Of a DNA stretch of 64,000 nucleotides, positions 53,731-62,660 are shown one piece after another. The stretch is from the NCBI GenBank assembly GCA_028714855.1, contig JAQTLP010000003.1, positions 1-64,000 on the forward strand. The letters are read 5' to 3'. Below the pieces are notes generated by a model that was not told where the DNA came from, searched no databases, and saw nothing but the letters and a program-made list of their open reading frames with translations. Source of the DNA: Phycisphaerae bacterium (lineage in GTDB: Bacteria; Planctomycetota; Phycisphaerae; Sedimentisphaerales; Anaerobacaceae). The number at the start of each line of letters is the position of its first letter. Positions within the stretch are counted from its first letter, which is position 1. The position numbers were made by a program, and so were the translations under genes.

Positions 53731-55176
53731 CTAATCCGCTATTTTAGCGTCAGCAACTTGTAATTGAAGGATTTTCCGGGTACCGCTTGTGACTTTGGCC
53801 TGCTCACATATTCTAACCGGCCAAACCCAGATTATCCTCTCGGCATCAGCAATAATAATCGCTTTTTCGCGTATCTCCTGCGGCGTCTTCGCGGCTGTCA
53901 GGAATTTGCCTACTTTTTTCTCTTCTCGCAAACCCAAAGGAACAAATCTATCCCCCTGCTCACGGCAGCGAACAACTAACGGCAGCTTTACATTATCCAA
54001 ATCAAACCACTCAATCAAATTCGACTTCTCACGTTTAAATTTCTCGAACCGTTTTTTATCGGTTTCCAAAACAGTCACTTCTACCGAGAAGCTGTCGAAT
54101 TGTGTCAACCCAGGAATTTGTAACTCAACTGCTTTGTCGATACGCTTCTCGGCGGAATCGTTTTCCTGGCGACGAGCAAAAATCAACTTCCCGTATTCGC
54201 GCCAAACCAGGAATCCGTCCGGCAATTCGACTTGTTTACCGCTTGTTTTTTGCTGTGATAATTGTAATACTCTTTCATAGTGCTGCTGTGTCAAATCCCC
54301 CTCGCCGCTTCCCAAATAAACCAAGCTTCTCCGGGCCATTTCAACTCTTACTGCCGGATGCTGAGCCAAAAAACTTTTCAAATCCAGCGTAACCTTATCC
54401 GCAGCACAATCTGCCGACTGCGGCCAGATTTTCTCTGCACTGCTGCAAACCAAACTATAAAACCTTTGTGCTGATTGGGATAGTTCTGTCAATTGCTCTA
54501 CGATAGAACCTTTGCACTGCTGCTGCAACACCGGAAGCAGCCGATGACGAATGAAGTTGCGCCTGTATTTACAATCATCATTCGTCCTGTCCTCCCGCCA
54601 TTTTAAGCTCCGTTTGCTTAGATACTCTACAATCTCATCCCGCCTGACACAAAGCAGCGGCCTTACAAAACCGATTGCCTCGGCAAATGTCCTCACCGGC
54701 CAGATACCACCAAGGCCGCGAAAGCCTGTCCCGCGAACCAGTCGTTGTATAATCGTTTCAGCATTGTCGTCTTTTTGATGAGCAGTCGCCACCCACCTGC
54801 AATTATTGGTTTTCGCAATATCAAGCAACCTCTCAATCCGCAATCTGCGCGCGGCCGTTTCAATTGATAGTTTGTTTTTATGGGCAAACCCTCGCACATC
54901 CAGCCGCTTCGTTATTACAGCCAGGTTCAGTTTATCTGCCTGCGCAATAACAAAAGCCTCATCACCGTCGCTTTCTGAGCCTCTTAACTGATGATTTATA
55001 TGAGCGCAAAGAATATCACCCCTTAAGATTTTCTCAGCCTTTGTCGCGCACATGGCATATAAAAGAGCGGTCGAATCAGCTCCGCCGGATACAGCTAACA
55101 AAATTTTATCCGCCGGGTCAAAAAGACCGTTCGCTTCTATAAAGCCTGCCACTTTTTTTTCAAATTCCAGCAGCAT
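53731..55176 (-). CDS. tilS: tRNA(Ile)-lysidine synthase
   Basis: 481 residues. The PP-loop ATP motif SGGADST (about 30-36) is followed by the catalytic domain (ATAHQKDDNAETI, LVRGTGFRGLGG, RPLL) and a C-terminal TilS domain with REQGDRFVPLG. It modifies C34 of tRNA-Ile(CAT) to lysidine so that it reads AUA. The tRNA with CAT at 8235 could be its substrate, but that is not shown. It starts just after the terminator at 55186. Confidence 0.95.
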   Translation of the reverse strand: MLLEFEKKVAGFIEANGLFDPADKILLAVSGGADSTALLYAMCATKAEKILRGDILCAHINHQLRGSESDGDEAFVIAQADKLNLAVITKRLDVRGFAHKNKLSIETAARRLRIERLLDIAKTNNCRWVATAHQKDDNAETIIQRLVRGTGFRGLGGIWPVRTFAEAIGFVRPLLCVRRDEIVEYLSKRSLKWREDRTNDDCKYRRNFIRHRLLPVLQQQCKGSIVEQLTELSQSAQRFYSLVCSSAEKIWPQSADCAADKVTLDLKSFLAQHPAVRVEMARRSLVYLGSGEGDLTQQHYERVLQLSQQKTSGKQVELPDGFLVWREYGKLIFARRQENDSAEKRIDKAVELQIPGLTQFDSFSVEVTVLETDKKRFEKFKREKSNLIEWFDLDNVKLPLVVRCREQGDRFVPLGLREEKKVGKFLTAAKTPQEIREKAIIIADAERIIWVWPVRICEQAKVTSGTRKILQLQVADAKIAD

Positions 55177-55185
55177 TTTTATTCA

Positions 55186-55219
55186 TAAAAAAAACGGGCC
55201 TGATATTCAACCAGGCCCG
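55186..55219 (-). terminator. Rho-independent terminator after the TPR-like lipoprotein
   Basis: Minus-strand CGGGCCTG (55219-55212) pairs perfectly with CAGGCCCG (55202-55195), loop 9 bases, then a run of eight T. It lies 64 bases past the lipoprotein stop and 9 bases before the tilS start codon. Confidence 0.9.
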
Positions 55220-55282
55220 AGATTCCACCGCAAACTTGTCCGCCCCCCTTGGGCGGAAAGCTGATACAGCTTTCTACAAACG

Positions 55283-56068
55283 TCATTTATTCTCTTCGAG
55301 AGTTTCGTCGCTCTTGGTCAGCTCGTCTATCCGTTTTTGCACAAATTCCTGCTCATCCTTACTGAGCTTTTCATTTCCGAGGGCCTGCTGATAAAGAGGC
55401 AGAGCTTCCGCCCTCCTGTGGAGGTGCTGGTCCAAAATATACGCCGCCTTATACCTCACGGGGTTGGCCGTAGCATTGTCCCACTGATACGCCCTTTGGT
55501 AATACAAAAGAGCTATGGTGTAGTCCTTGAAATATTCATAAATTCCGCCGGCCCTGTATGCCGCCTCATCAATCTTGTCACATGTGGAGTACTGCTTTAT
55601 CACCTGATTGTATTTATCCAGAGCCACCCGCAATAAATTTTCGTCTATAAAAGGTTTAACAAGCAGCCTCTTGGCCGCCTTTTCAAGACGGTAGGCCTCG
55701 TCATACAAATAGTTCGCCTCATTAATCGAATCTTTCGCTTTCAAATTGGGCCCGGCCACACTCGCCTCAATGATATAGCTATACTGCGGCATTTTATTCA
55801 GTCTATCGAGCTCATCTTCAGCCCACTTCAATTTCATATTATCGCCCGCCTTCTTATAGTGCGCTACCAGCGACTCAAGATATTGCCGGTAAGCCAGGCG
55901 GCTGGTTGCCATATGCTCGATAATATCGGCCTCGCCCGCATCAACCACCGAAACTGTCTTCATTGTGGTCGGCAGAAACTGGCTCCTGCCGCTGTCCGGT
56001 CCGTAGCAACCCACCAATACGTTCAATGAGACTATTAACAATACAGCCAGAATCATCTTTTTTGCCAT
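55283..56068 (-). CDS. Lipoprotein with TPR-like repeats
   Basis: 261 residues. Lipobox LVGC (C21). The mature protein is nearly all helical, with TPR-like units such as ALDKYNQVIKQYSTCDKIDEAAYRAGGIYEY and IALLYYQRAYQWDN and AEALPLYQQALGN. This suggests a periplasmic scaffold, as in BamD-like proteins, but no specific family was recognised. GGAGG precedes the ATG. It has its own terminator. Confidence 0.72.
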   Translation of the reverse strand: MAKKMILAVLLIVSLNVLVGCYGPDSGRSQFLPTTMKTVSVVDAGEADIIEHMATSRLAYRQYLESLVAHYKKAGDNMKLKWAEDELDRLNKMPQYSYIIEASVAGPNLKAKDSINEANYLYDEAYRLEKAAKRLLVKPFIDENLLRVALDKYNQVIKQYSTCDKIDEAAYRAGGIYEYFKDYTIALLYYQRAYQWDNATANPVRYKAAYILDQHLHRRAEALPLYQQALGNEKLSKDEQEFVQKRIDELTKSDETLEENK

Positions 56069-56115
56069 AATGGCCTCCTTTCAACTATATCTGGTAACTG
56101 GTGAATGATAATCGA

Positions 56116-56150
56116 TAAATGGTAATTAGTAAATGGCAATTAGTAAATAA
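56116..56150. repeat. 14-base tandem repeat, 2.5 units
   Basis: TAAATGGTAATTAG (56116-56129), TAAATGGCAATTAG (56130-56143), then TAAATAAC. It lies in the 215-base gap between divergent lipoprotein genes, with AT-rich flanks. Similar words occur at 24590. Confidence 0.7.
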
Positions 56151-56283
56151 CAAACCGAAAAAACTGCTTAAAAAAAAGACAAAAAAAGGATGATATCGTA
56201 ATAAAACAGTAACATTTATAATAAAGAATAACACTTGTTGGCTTATCAGCTTTATTGAAAGCGTTATTAAAAAGGAGAAAAAA

Positions 56284-57180
56284 ATGAAAAACGATAATTT
56301 CAAAAAGGTGTTCTTGGTTCTCCTGTCGTGTTTTGCTGTCGCTGCTATGGGCTGCGGCACAGATGGTTGTGAGCCGAAGGCAAAATACGAAAGGATAGTT
56401 ACCCTTTCTGCCCCTATGTCGCCAGACACCACCTTCGAAACTCAAACCCATAATGGCTATATCGACATCACCGGCACCGATGTTACCCAGTGCAGCCTCA
56501 CGGCAACTGTTACCGGCTGGGCGGATACCGAAGAAAACGCTAAACTGCTCGCCGAGGCTGTGGAAATAAAACTCGTCCCTTCCGGCGGCAAGCTCACTGC
56601 TAAAATCGAAAAGCCCGAATTGACCCCCTACCAAAGAATCGGTGTCAGTTTCGATGTAACCGTCCCCGCCGAAACAGGCGCCGACGTCACTACACACAAC
56701 GGGGCTTTGATAATTAAAAACTTAACCGGCCAAATCAAAGGTGCAACACACAACGGCAGGGTTACCGCGGAAAAAATATCCGGCACAACAGAACTTAAAA
56801 CGCATAACGGAGAAATAATTTGCAAAGAAGTTGCTGGAAATACACAGCTCGAAACACATAACGGCTCGATAACTTGCGAAGACGCCTCGGGCGATACATA
56901 CCTTCGCACTCACAACGGAAGCGCAAAGGCGTTTTACACTGCAACCGCCCCGCCGGTATGCAATGTGTCGATGGTCAGCCACAACGGCAGCGTCAGCCTG
57001 ACCGCCCCGCTGAATTTGTCGGCTAAAGTCGAAGCTTCGACGCACAACGGCTCGATAAATACCGATTTGCCGATAACTGTAAGCGGACAAGTTACTAAGA
57101 ATAAACTTACCGGAACAATAGGTAAAGGCGAAGGCAAGCTCTATCTCGAAACATACAACGGCTCGATAAATATAAAATAA
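56284..57180 (+). CDS. Lipoprotein with nine THNG-type repeats (DUF4097-like beta solenoid)
   Basis: 298 residues; lipobox AAMGC (C24). T/S-H/Y-N-G occurs nine times, at first at about 45 then mostly every 17-25 residues to the C-terminus (THNGYID, THNGALI, THNGRVT, THNGEII, THNGSIT, THNGSAK, SHNGSVS, THNGSIN, TYNGSIN). This is the ladder pattern of DUF4097-type putative adhesins, here with unusually regular His-Asn-Gly turns. AAAGGAG precedes the ATG. The last 31 bases of the coding region recur at 58096-58126. Confidence 0.82.
   Translation: MKNDNFKKVFLVLLSCFAVAAMGCGTDGCEPKAKYERIVTLSAPMSPDTTFETQTHNGYIDITGTDVTQCSLTATVTGWADTEENAKLLAEAVEIKLVPSGGKLTAKIEKPELTPYQRIGVSFDVTVPAETGADVTTHNGALIIKNLTGQIKGATHNGRVTAEKISGTTELKTHNGEIICKEVAGNTQLETHNGSITCEDASGDTYLRTHNGSAKAFYTATAPPVCNVSMVSHNGSVSLTAPLNLSAKVEASTHNGSINTDLPITVSGQVTKNKLTGTIGKGEGKLYLETYNGSINIK
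57140..57170 (+). repeat. 31-base direct repeat, upstream copy (end of the THNG gene)
   Basis: This copy begins TCTATCTCGAAACAT and encodes LETYNGSIN at the end of the THNG lipoprotein. It matches 58096-58126 at 30 of 31 bases and is 956 bases from it. The two copies enclose the alpha/beta hydrolase gene. Confidence 0.85.
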
Positions 57181-57204
57181 AATTGGAGAAGAACAGTCAA
57201 AAAA

Positions 57205-58125
57205 ATGAAACCTCAAATAATGTTTTTACTCTTGGCCTTCTGCGTCGTGCTCGGCGCCATGTCGCCGTCTCCCGCCATCGCAGAGGTAGCTGTTCAGAAA
57301 AAACCTGTAAATGAAAACGGCATAGTGGGAGACTTTTTCTTCTGTAAAGATGCCGAGAACCAGCGACCGCTGATTCTGCTCGGAGGCGCCGAGGGCGGAA
57401 AGGCCCTGAGTGAACAGACGGATAAAATCAACGAGCTCATCCAGCGAGGATACGCTGTCCTTGTCCTGGCATACTTCGGCATGGACGCCCTTCCGCCTAC
57501 ACTACAGAGTATCCCGCTGGAGTATTTTGACAATGCGATCGAGTGGGTGCGCAAACAGCCGATGGTGGACCCGAACGGCGTGGGAATAATAGCAGGTTCG
57601 AAGGGAACCGAGGCCGCCCTGCTGCTGGCGACAACGAATCATAATATCAAAGCTGTTGTGGCAATTGCACCGAGCTCGCATGTATTCTGGGGAATACGCG
57701 GTCCCGGCGGCAAGGAACAATCCACATCTTCATGGTCACGCGGCGGAAAAGATATTCCTTTTGCACCGATGGTAAGCGGCAAAGAAACGGTAATCAGGGC
57801 GATGCGAACAGGCAAGTTCCTGCCGATTTACAGCCAGGCCATAGCAGGCCCACAGGCAGCCAAAGGTGAGATTAAAATAGAGCAGGCAAAGACGCCGATT
57901 CTTTTTGTTTCCGGGAAAAGGGACGAACTTTGGCCTTCTTATAAGATGGCCGAGTCCATGATGCAAAGACTCAAAGAAAAGGGGTATGCATACTATTACG
58001 AGCACCTAAGCTACAACACCGGGCACAATGTCATTCAAGAGGCACCTGAAAGCTGGGAGAAAATATTCAGCTTTCTCGAAACCTATTACCCGAGTTCTAT
58101 CTCGAAACACACAACGGCTCGATAA
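57205..58125 (+). CDS. Secreted alpha/beta hydrolase, BAAT C-terminal / dienelactone-hydrolase-like
   Basis: 306 residues with a signal peptide (about 1-26). Catalytic triad candidates are S in IIAGSKGTEAALL (about 132), D in SGKRDELWP and H in NTGHNV. LILLGGAEGGK supplies the oxyanion strand. The G-S-K-G-x-E nucleophile pattern is that of acyl-CoA thioester hydrolase/BAAT C-terminal domains. The last residues SISKHTTAR are translated from a copy of the THNG-gene 3' end in another frame, so the native C-terminus probably ended a few residues earlier. Confidence 0.8.
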   Translation: MKPQIMFLLLAFCVVLGAMSPSPAIAEVAVQKKPVNENGIVGDFFFCKDAENQRPLILLGGAEGGKALSEQTDKINELIQRGYAVLVLAYFGMDALPPTLQSIPLEYFDNAIEWVRKQPMVDPNGVGIIAGSKGTEAALLLATTNHNIKAVVAIAPSSHVFWGIRGPGGKEQSTSSWSRGGKDIPFAPMVSGKETVIRAMRTGKFLPIYSQAIAGPQAAKGEIKIEQAKTPILFVSGKRDELWPSYKMAESMMQRLKEKGYAYYYEHLSYNTGHNVIQEAPESWEKIFSFLETYYPSSISKHTTAR

Positions 58126-58126
58126 A
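58096..58126 (+). repeat. 31-base direct repeat, downstream copy (remnant of a THNG gene 3' end)
   Basis: It differs from 57140-57170 by one base. Read in the frame of the THNG gene it gives LETHNGSIKNKMTSQQ and a stop at 58147-58149, a plausible C-terminus of a THNG protein. Read in the hydrolase frame it forms the end of that protein. Confidence 0.85.
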
Positions 58127-58195
58127 AAACAAAATGACTTCCCAACAATAATTTACAATTGAAGAAAAATATGTTATTAAGTTCGGTGATTTCAA

Positions 58196-59107
58196 ATGAT
58201 TAAAGCCTGCAATCTAAAAAAGCGATACAGTAAAACTGTTGCCCTGGACGATGTGAGCTTCGAGGTCAAAAGGGGCGAAACCTTCGGCCTGCTCGGACCC
58301 AACGGAGCTGGAAAGACAACCACCATTCGGCTGCTTTGTGGACTCCTGAAACCAGACAGCGGGGTAGTTACAGTAAATGGCAAAACCAACCCGACTCTCG
58401 TCGAGGTGCGTTTGTCTTTGGGGATGGTGCCGCAAACCCTGGCGATATACGAGGAACTCTCTGCTGAAGATAATCTGCGCTTCTTCGGCAGGATATACGG
58501 ATTAAGCGGACGGCGGTTAAAAGAGCGAGTCAGCAATTGCCTCGAAATAGCAGGCCTTACGCAGCGAAGGAAAGATAAGGTCTCCAAATACAGCGGCGGA
58601 ATGAAACGCCGGCTTAATATGGTCTGCTCCCTTTTGCACGAGCCGCCCCTTCTGCTGCTCGATGAGCCTACCGTCGGAGTCGACCCGCAGTCCCGCAATT
58701 CGATTTTCGATACTATCGAAGCTATGAAAAAGCAGGGCAGAACGATTATCTATACCACGCACTATATGGAGGAAGCAGAGCGTATTTGCGATAGGGTGGC
58801 AATTCTTGACTACGGCAAAATTCTGGATATGGATAGTGTCCGTAATCTTATCGCCAAACACGGAGGCCTGTCTCATATTGAGGCTGAATTTGAAAAACCC
58901 CCGTCAGACCTCGACAAAATAAGGCAGTTAGTTGGTAACAGCAATATTCAGTTTGAAGAAACAAAAATCAGGTTCGAGACTCCCCGGCCGATGGAATCTC
59001 TGGCAATGCTCAACCGCAGCGGAATACATCTTCAATCGCTGAAAATCCAAACCGCGAATCTTGAAGATGTCTTTCTTAACCTAACCGGGCGGAGGCTTCG
59101 AGATTGA
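58196..59107 (+). CDS. ABC transporter ATP-binding subunit
   Basis: 303 residues. Walker A GPNGAGKTT (34-42), signature YSGGMKRR, Walker B LLLLDEPTVGVD, and a switch His in TTHYMEEA. The C-terminal extension (about 225-303, DLDKIRQLVG...) is like that of the drug/lantibiotic-type exporters with separate ATPase. It partners the permease that starts at its stop codon (TGATG). Confidence 0.95.
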   Translation: MIKACNLKKRYSKTVALDDVSFEVKRGETFGLLGPNGAGKTTTIRLLCGLLKPDSGVVTVNGKTNPTLVEVRLSLGMVPQTLAIYEELSAEDNLRFFGRIYGLSGRRLKERVSNCLEIAGLTQRRKDKVSKYSGGMKRRLNMVCSLLHEPPLLLLDEPTVGVDPQSRNSIFDTIEAMKKQGRTIIYTTHYMEEAERICDRVAILDYGKILDMDSVRNLIAKHGGLSHIEAEFEKPPSDLDKIRQLVGNSNIQFEETKIRFETPRPMESLAMLNRSGIHLQSLKIQTANLEDVFLNLTGRRLRD

Positions 59108-60369
59108 TGAAGAAAGTGTTTTTCCTTGCCATCAAAGACCTGAAAGTACTGATAAGCAATAAAAGCAACATCTTCTGGGTATTTGCTTTTCCTACCCTGT
59201 TCGCACTGTTTTTCGGCGCTGTATATTCCGGCGCCGGCAAAGAACCATCGGGGATGAAAATCGCCGTAGTTAACGAGGACAACTCCGAGTTTTCCAACTC
59301 TTACATATCAAAACTGCAGTCTTACGAGGCATTGGAAATAAGTCTCTCCGGCCGTGACCAGGCCGTCGAGCAGGTCAGAAAAGGTAAAGTAGCCGCAGCT
59401 GTTGTTGTCAAAAAAGGTTTCGGAGACGGCCTCGAAGCACTCCTTGATAGTGATGAACCGAAAATAGAGATAGCGTCGGACCCGTCGCGTAAGATGGAAA
59501 GCAGCTATCTTCAGGGGCTTCTCGCCAAGGCGCAATTTGAGGCCCTCGGCGAGAAATCCACCGACCGAAATTGGATGAGAAGTCAGATTGGCCTCTGGCG
59601 TGATGATGTTAAAGATGTAAATGATGCGAAACAAGCTACACTATACTCCAATTTCTTTGACTCATTTGACACCCTGCTGAAAGATGTGAACGAGAAAGAC
59701 TACAAGTCAGGATTTGGCGGCGAAATGCTTAACTTCGCTAAACTGGATGTAAACAGAGAACATGAAGGCCCAACTGCATCATTCCAGATTACGTTTCCAC
59801 AATGCCTGCTCTGGGGAATTCTTATGTGCACATCAACATTCGCGATTTCGATTGTAAAGGAACGCACCAATGGAACCTTTGAGCGTTTGCGCGTCGGCCC
59901 GATTGGACTTGCTCATATTCTCGCAGGTAAAGGCCTCGCGTGCTTTATAACTTGTGCCCTGATGACCTGCGCCCTCTATGCCCTTGCAAGGGCAATTTTC
60001 AAAATGCCGATAGGCAGCCTGCCGCTTTTTATCCTCGCGGTAACCTGCACACTGTTATGCTTTGTCGGCCTTATGATGTTTATATGCACATTGGGACGCA
60101 CCGAGCAAAGCGTCGGCGCAGCGGGATGGTCCATACTTATGATTATGGGTATGCTCGGCGGTGCTATGTTGCCGCTTATTTTTATGCCGTCATGGCTGCG
60201 ACCGTTCAGCCACATCAGTCCCGTTAAATGGAGTATCTTCGCCATCGAAGGCGCCATCTGGCGCAACTTCGCACTCGTGGAAATGGTAACCCCCTGCCTG
60301 ATTTTACTGTCAATCGGAACCGCCGCCTTCCTGCTCGGCGTAGTTTCCCTCCGAAGACAGGATAAATAA
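59107..60369 (+). CDS. ABC-2 type permease
   Basis: 420 residues. One N-terminal span (about 18-40), a large extracytoplasmic domain (about 45-225), then five spans with the ABC-2 signature at the end (GMLGGAMLPLIFMPSWLRPFSHISPVKWSIFAIEGAIW). YhgE/Pip-like loop (KIAVVNEDNSEFSN) in the extracytoplasmic part. Exports an unknown substrate. ATG 59107 chosen (a TTG at 59104 is one codon earlier). Confidence 0.9.
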   Translation: MKKVFFLAIKDLKVLISNKSNIFWVFAFPTLFALFFGAVYSGAGKEPSGMKIAVVNEDNSEFSNSYISKLQSYEALEISLSGRDQAVEQVRKGKVAAAVVVKKGFGDGLEALLDSDEPKIEIASDPSRKMESSYLQGLLAKAQFEALGEKSTDRNWMRSQIGLWRDDVKDVNDAKQATLYSNFFDSFDTLLKDVNEKDYKSGFGGEMLNFAKLDVNREHEGPTASFQITFPQCLLWGILMCTSTFAISIVKERTNGTFERLRVGPIGLAHILAGKGLACFITCALMTCALYALARAIFKMPIGSLPLFILAVTCTLLCFVGLMMFICTLGRTEQSVGAAGWSILMIMGMLGGAMLPLIFMPSWLRPFSHISPVKWSIFAIEGAIWRNFALVEMVTPCLILLSIGTAAFLLGVVSLRRQDK

Positions 60370-60390
60370 ATCTGAAAAAGGAGATGCACA

Positions 60391-60753
60391 ATGGTAAAGA
60401 ATCTGGTTTCAATCTTAGTAATCCTGATGATTTTATTGCTCGCATGGGTGTTATATAGTTCAACAACTGATGTGTCTATCGTTATAAACGGAGAGCCCAT
60501 CACCGGCCCTCTCGCACCGGCAATTGGAATTTGGAAATTGATGTTGGCAATAGTCATCCTCTTTTCTGTCGCGATACTCCTCGCTTTTGTCTTCGCCGGC
60601 GTCGGCCTTGTCGTTTTGGGCGTTCTGGCGATGGTGGGGCTTATACTTGTGGCTGTTGCTCTTCCTTTCCTCCTGCCGCTGCTAATCCCATTGTTCATCG
60701 TCTGGGCATTTTGCGCACTTTTATTCGGACATAAAAAGACTCCAACCGGATAA
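60391..60753 (+). CDS. Small hydrophobic membrane protein
   Basis: 120 residues: one span at 5-22, a short exposed loop (TDVSIVINGEPITGPL), then two or three spans (about 47-105) and a basic tail. AAAGGAG lies 5 bases before the ATG. It is 21 bases past the permease stop and may belong to the same transporter operon. Family unknown. Confidence 0.7.
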   Translation: MVKNLVSILVILMILLLAWVLYSSTTDVSIVINGEPITGPLAPAIGIWKLMLAIVILFSVAILLAFVFAGVGLVVLGVLAMVGLILVAVALPFLLPLLIPLFIVWAFCALLFGHKKTPTG

Positions 60754-61232
60754 AAATTTGGCTTCGTTTGGGTTCGTTTTTGTGAGTTCATTGTTCGTGG
60801 TTCGTAGTTGTTAGTTGTTGTCGAGCAAAGAGTTAAGCTCGTTTTTGGCATTTTGGAAATTGGGTTCGTTTCGCATAATTAACTTCATTTTGATTGATTT
60901 TTCCGGTCAGCGCAGAAAATCTCTGTGCAGCCACAGAGGGCACAGAGAAAAAAAAGAGAAGTAACTTATAAACAGTATTAATTTGGTTATTGGTAACCAC
61001 TCATTAGGAATTCCTTTCAAAACTATCCCCCCGCTACTTCGCAAAGGCGAAGTAAAACGACGGGGGTAGGCGAAGTATCGCCTTATATAATTGGAGGGAC
61101 TTGCGCGAATGATGCGAAAAATGTAATCGTCGCTCGTCGTTAGTCGCTAGTAACTCGATATAGGAAAAGGAGTAAGAATTTTTTTAAAAAAATGGATTTT
61201 AGGAAAAGAGTACCTGCGCATTTGATTGATTC
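60752..61232 (+). repeat. Dispersed intergenic repeat, copy B
   Basis: Second copy of the element at 37777-38202, same orientation, filling most of the 675-base gap. Shared blocks: TTGGCTTCGTTTGGGTTCGT (60758-60777), ATTGGGTTCGTTTCGCATAA (60859-60878), CAGCCACAGAG...AAAAGAGAAGTAA (60929-60964), CAGTATTAATTTGGTTATTGG to ATTCCTTTCA (60973-61019), TATAATTGGAGGGAC to TGATGCGAAAA (61085-61120) and ACCTGCGCATTTGATTGATT (61212-61231). Between the fourth and fifth blocks it has its own hairpins: CCCCCG/CGGGGG (61028-61033, 61061-61066) around TACTTCGC/GCGAAGTA (61035-61042, 61047-61054), then GGCGA-AGTA-TCGCC (61069-61082). Confidence 0.75.
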
Positions 61233-61428
61233 TTTAGTTGCGATTATAAACTGCTTAAATTATCTCAATAAAACTCAACTGCTCGCTAGAAAGCTCTTGA
61301 AATAATTGGGATTATCGAGTATAATACCATCCCCAAACAGGGGACATATGATAAACAGCATAAAAGTAAGTGAATAACAAAGTCGTTCTTGCCTTGATAA
61401 TATAAGTTTAGGGCATAAGAATTCAACT

Positions 61429-62571
61429 ATGACAGACCTTTTTGCAACAGAGACCTTATATCTGAATTATCAGCCAAAGCAGGCTCCTAATTTTAATCCT
61501 GACTCAATAGTGCTGACAAAAGGCAGTCGTCAAACCCCACAACAGCGCGATTTCATACAGGCAATTTGCAGTCTATATCCTAAAGCACCGGTTATTGAGA
61601 GATTTGACATACCCCACAATCGCTTTGATATTGGCGGCTGCGATCCCATGGAGGCGCATTACAAAGGTAAAAAGACGTTAGTATTCGGAGTACATAAAAG
61701 CGCTCTTAGATTCAGCGATGAAGATAGCAATGCCTGTCCAAATTACTGGCATTTTTCGCCATACGGTTTCTGCCCTTACGATTGCCAGTATTGCTATCTC
61801 GCAGGCACACCAGGCGTAAAATTCTCACCAACAGTAAAAATATTCGTAAATATCGGCGAAATTCTTAGCCAGATTGCCGGTGTTGCTTCCAAGTTATCTG
61901 AACCCACAGCTTTCTATTTAGGCAAACTTCAAGACGGGCTGGCACTTGACCCGCTCACTGGATATTCGCGTATGATGGTTTCTTTTTTCGCTCAGCAGAA
62001 GTATGCGAAACTTATTCTGCTAACTAAAAGCGCCAATGTAGACAACCTTCTTGACATTGACCATCAAGGCCAGACCATCCTTTCGTGGAGTTTAAATCCC
62101 TCTGAAATTTCCGCCGTTTTTGAGTCGAATGTACCATCTCCCAGCGAAAGAATTGCTGCAATGCGAAGATGTGCAGATGCAGGCTATCCTTTGCGGGCCG
62201 TGATAATGCCAATAATTCCTATTGATGGGTGGCAAAATATATACACCCGCTTTTTAGAGAATCTTTTGGAGTCGGTACCACTTACTCGTATAACCCTGGG
62301 GCAAATCTGCAGCTATTCAGGGGCTTTACAACTTACCGAACGTAAATTGGGCAGGAATAATCCTATCTCAAGTATGCTCGAAAAAAACAAATCCAAAGAT
62401 GGCCGAATTCGCTTCCCAATAGAATTAAGGATTGAAGTCTACAGATACCTGGTTGATACGACAAGAAAACTGCAGCCCCATTTGCAGATCGGTTTATGCA
62501 TGGAAGAGGCTGACACCTTCAAGGCGTTGGATATGCAGAACTCTATCGGCTGCTGCAACTGCGTGCTCTGA
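61429..62571 (+). CDS. SPL-family radical SAM protein
   Basis: 380 residues. The SAM-binding Fe-S motif is C115-P-Y-D-C119-Q-Y-C122 (CxxxCxxC), preceded by HFSPYGF, a layout known from the spore photoproduct lyase (SplB) group. RAVIMPIIPIDGW and ITLGQICSY are further family blocks; the C-terminus CCNCVL is unusual in having three cysteines. True SplB repairs spore photoproduct in endospores; this organism is not a known spore former, so another radical reaction on DNA or small molecule is possible. Its ATG is 197 bases past repeat copy B, and it precedes a DNA methylase. Confidence 0.85.
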   Translation: MTDLFATETLYLNYQPKQAPNFNPDSIVLTKGSRQTPQQRDFIQAICSLYPKAPVIERFDIPHNRFDIGGCDPMEAHYKGKKTLVFGVHKSALRFSDEDSNACPNYWHFSPYGFCPYDCQYCYLAGTPGVKFSPTVKIFVNIGEILSQIAGVASKLSEPTAFYLGKLQDGLALDPLTGYSRMMVSFFAQQKYAKLILLTKSANVDNLLDIDHQGQTILSWSLNPSEISAVFESNVPSPSERIAAMRRCADAGYPLRAVIMPIIPIDGWQNIYTRFLENLLESVPLTRITLGQICSYSGALQLTERKLGRNNPISSMLEKNKSKDGRIRFPIELRIEVYRYLVDTTRKLQPHLQIGLCMEEADTFKALDMQNSIGCCNCVL

Positions 62572-62660
62572 TGTTAAATAATCATCTGCATGAACACATC
62601 TAAAATTAGCTAAGAACATAAGGTCAATTCATTTTTGAACCAGTTTAGAAAGGGAGAAAA

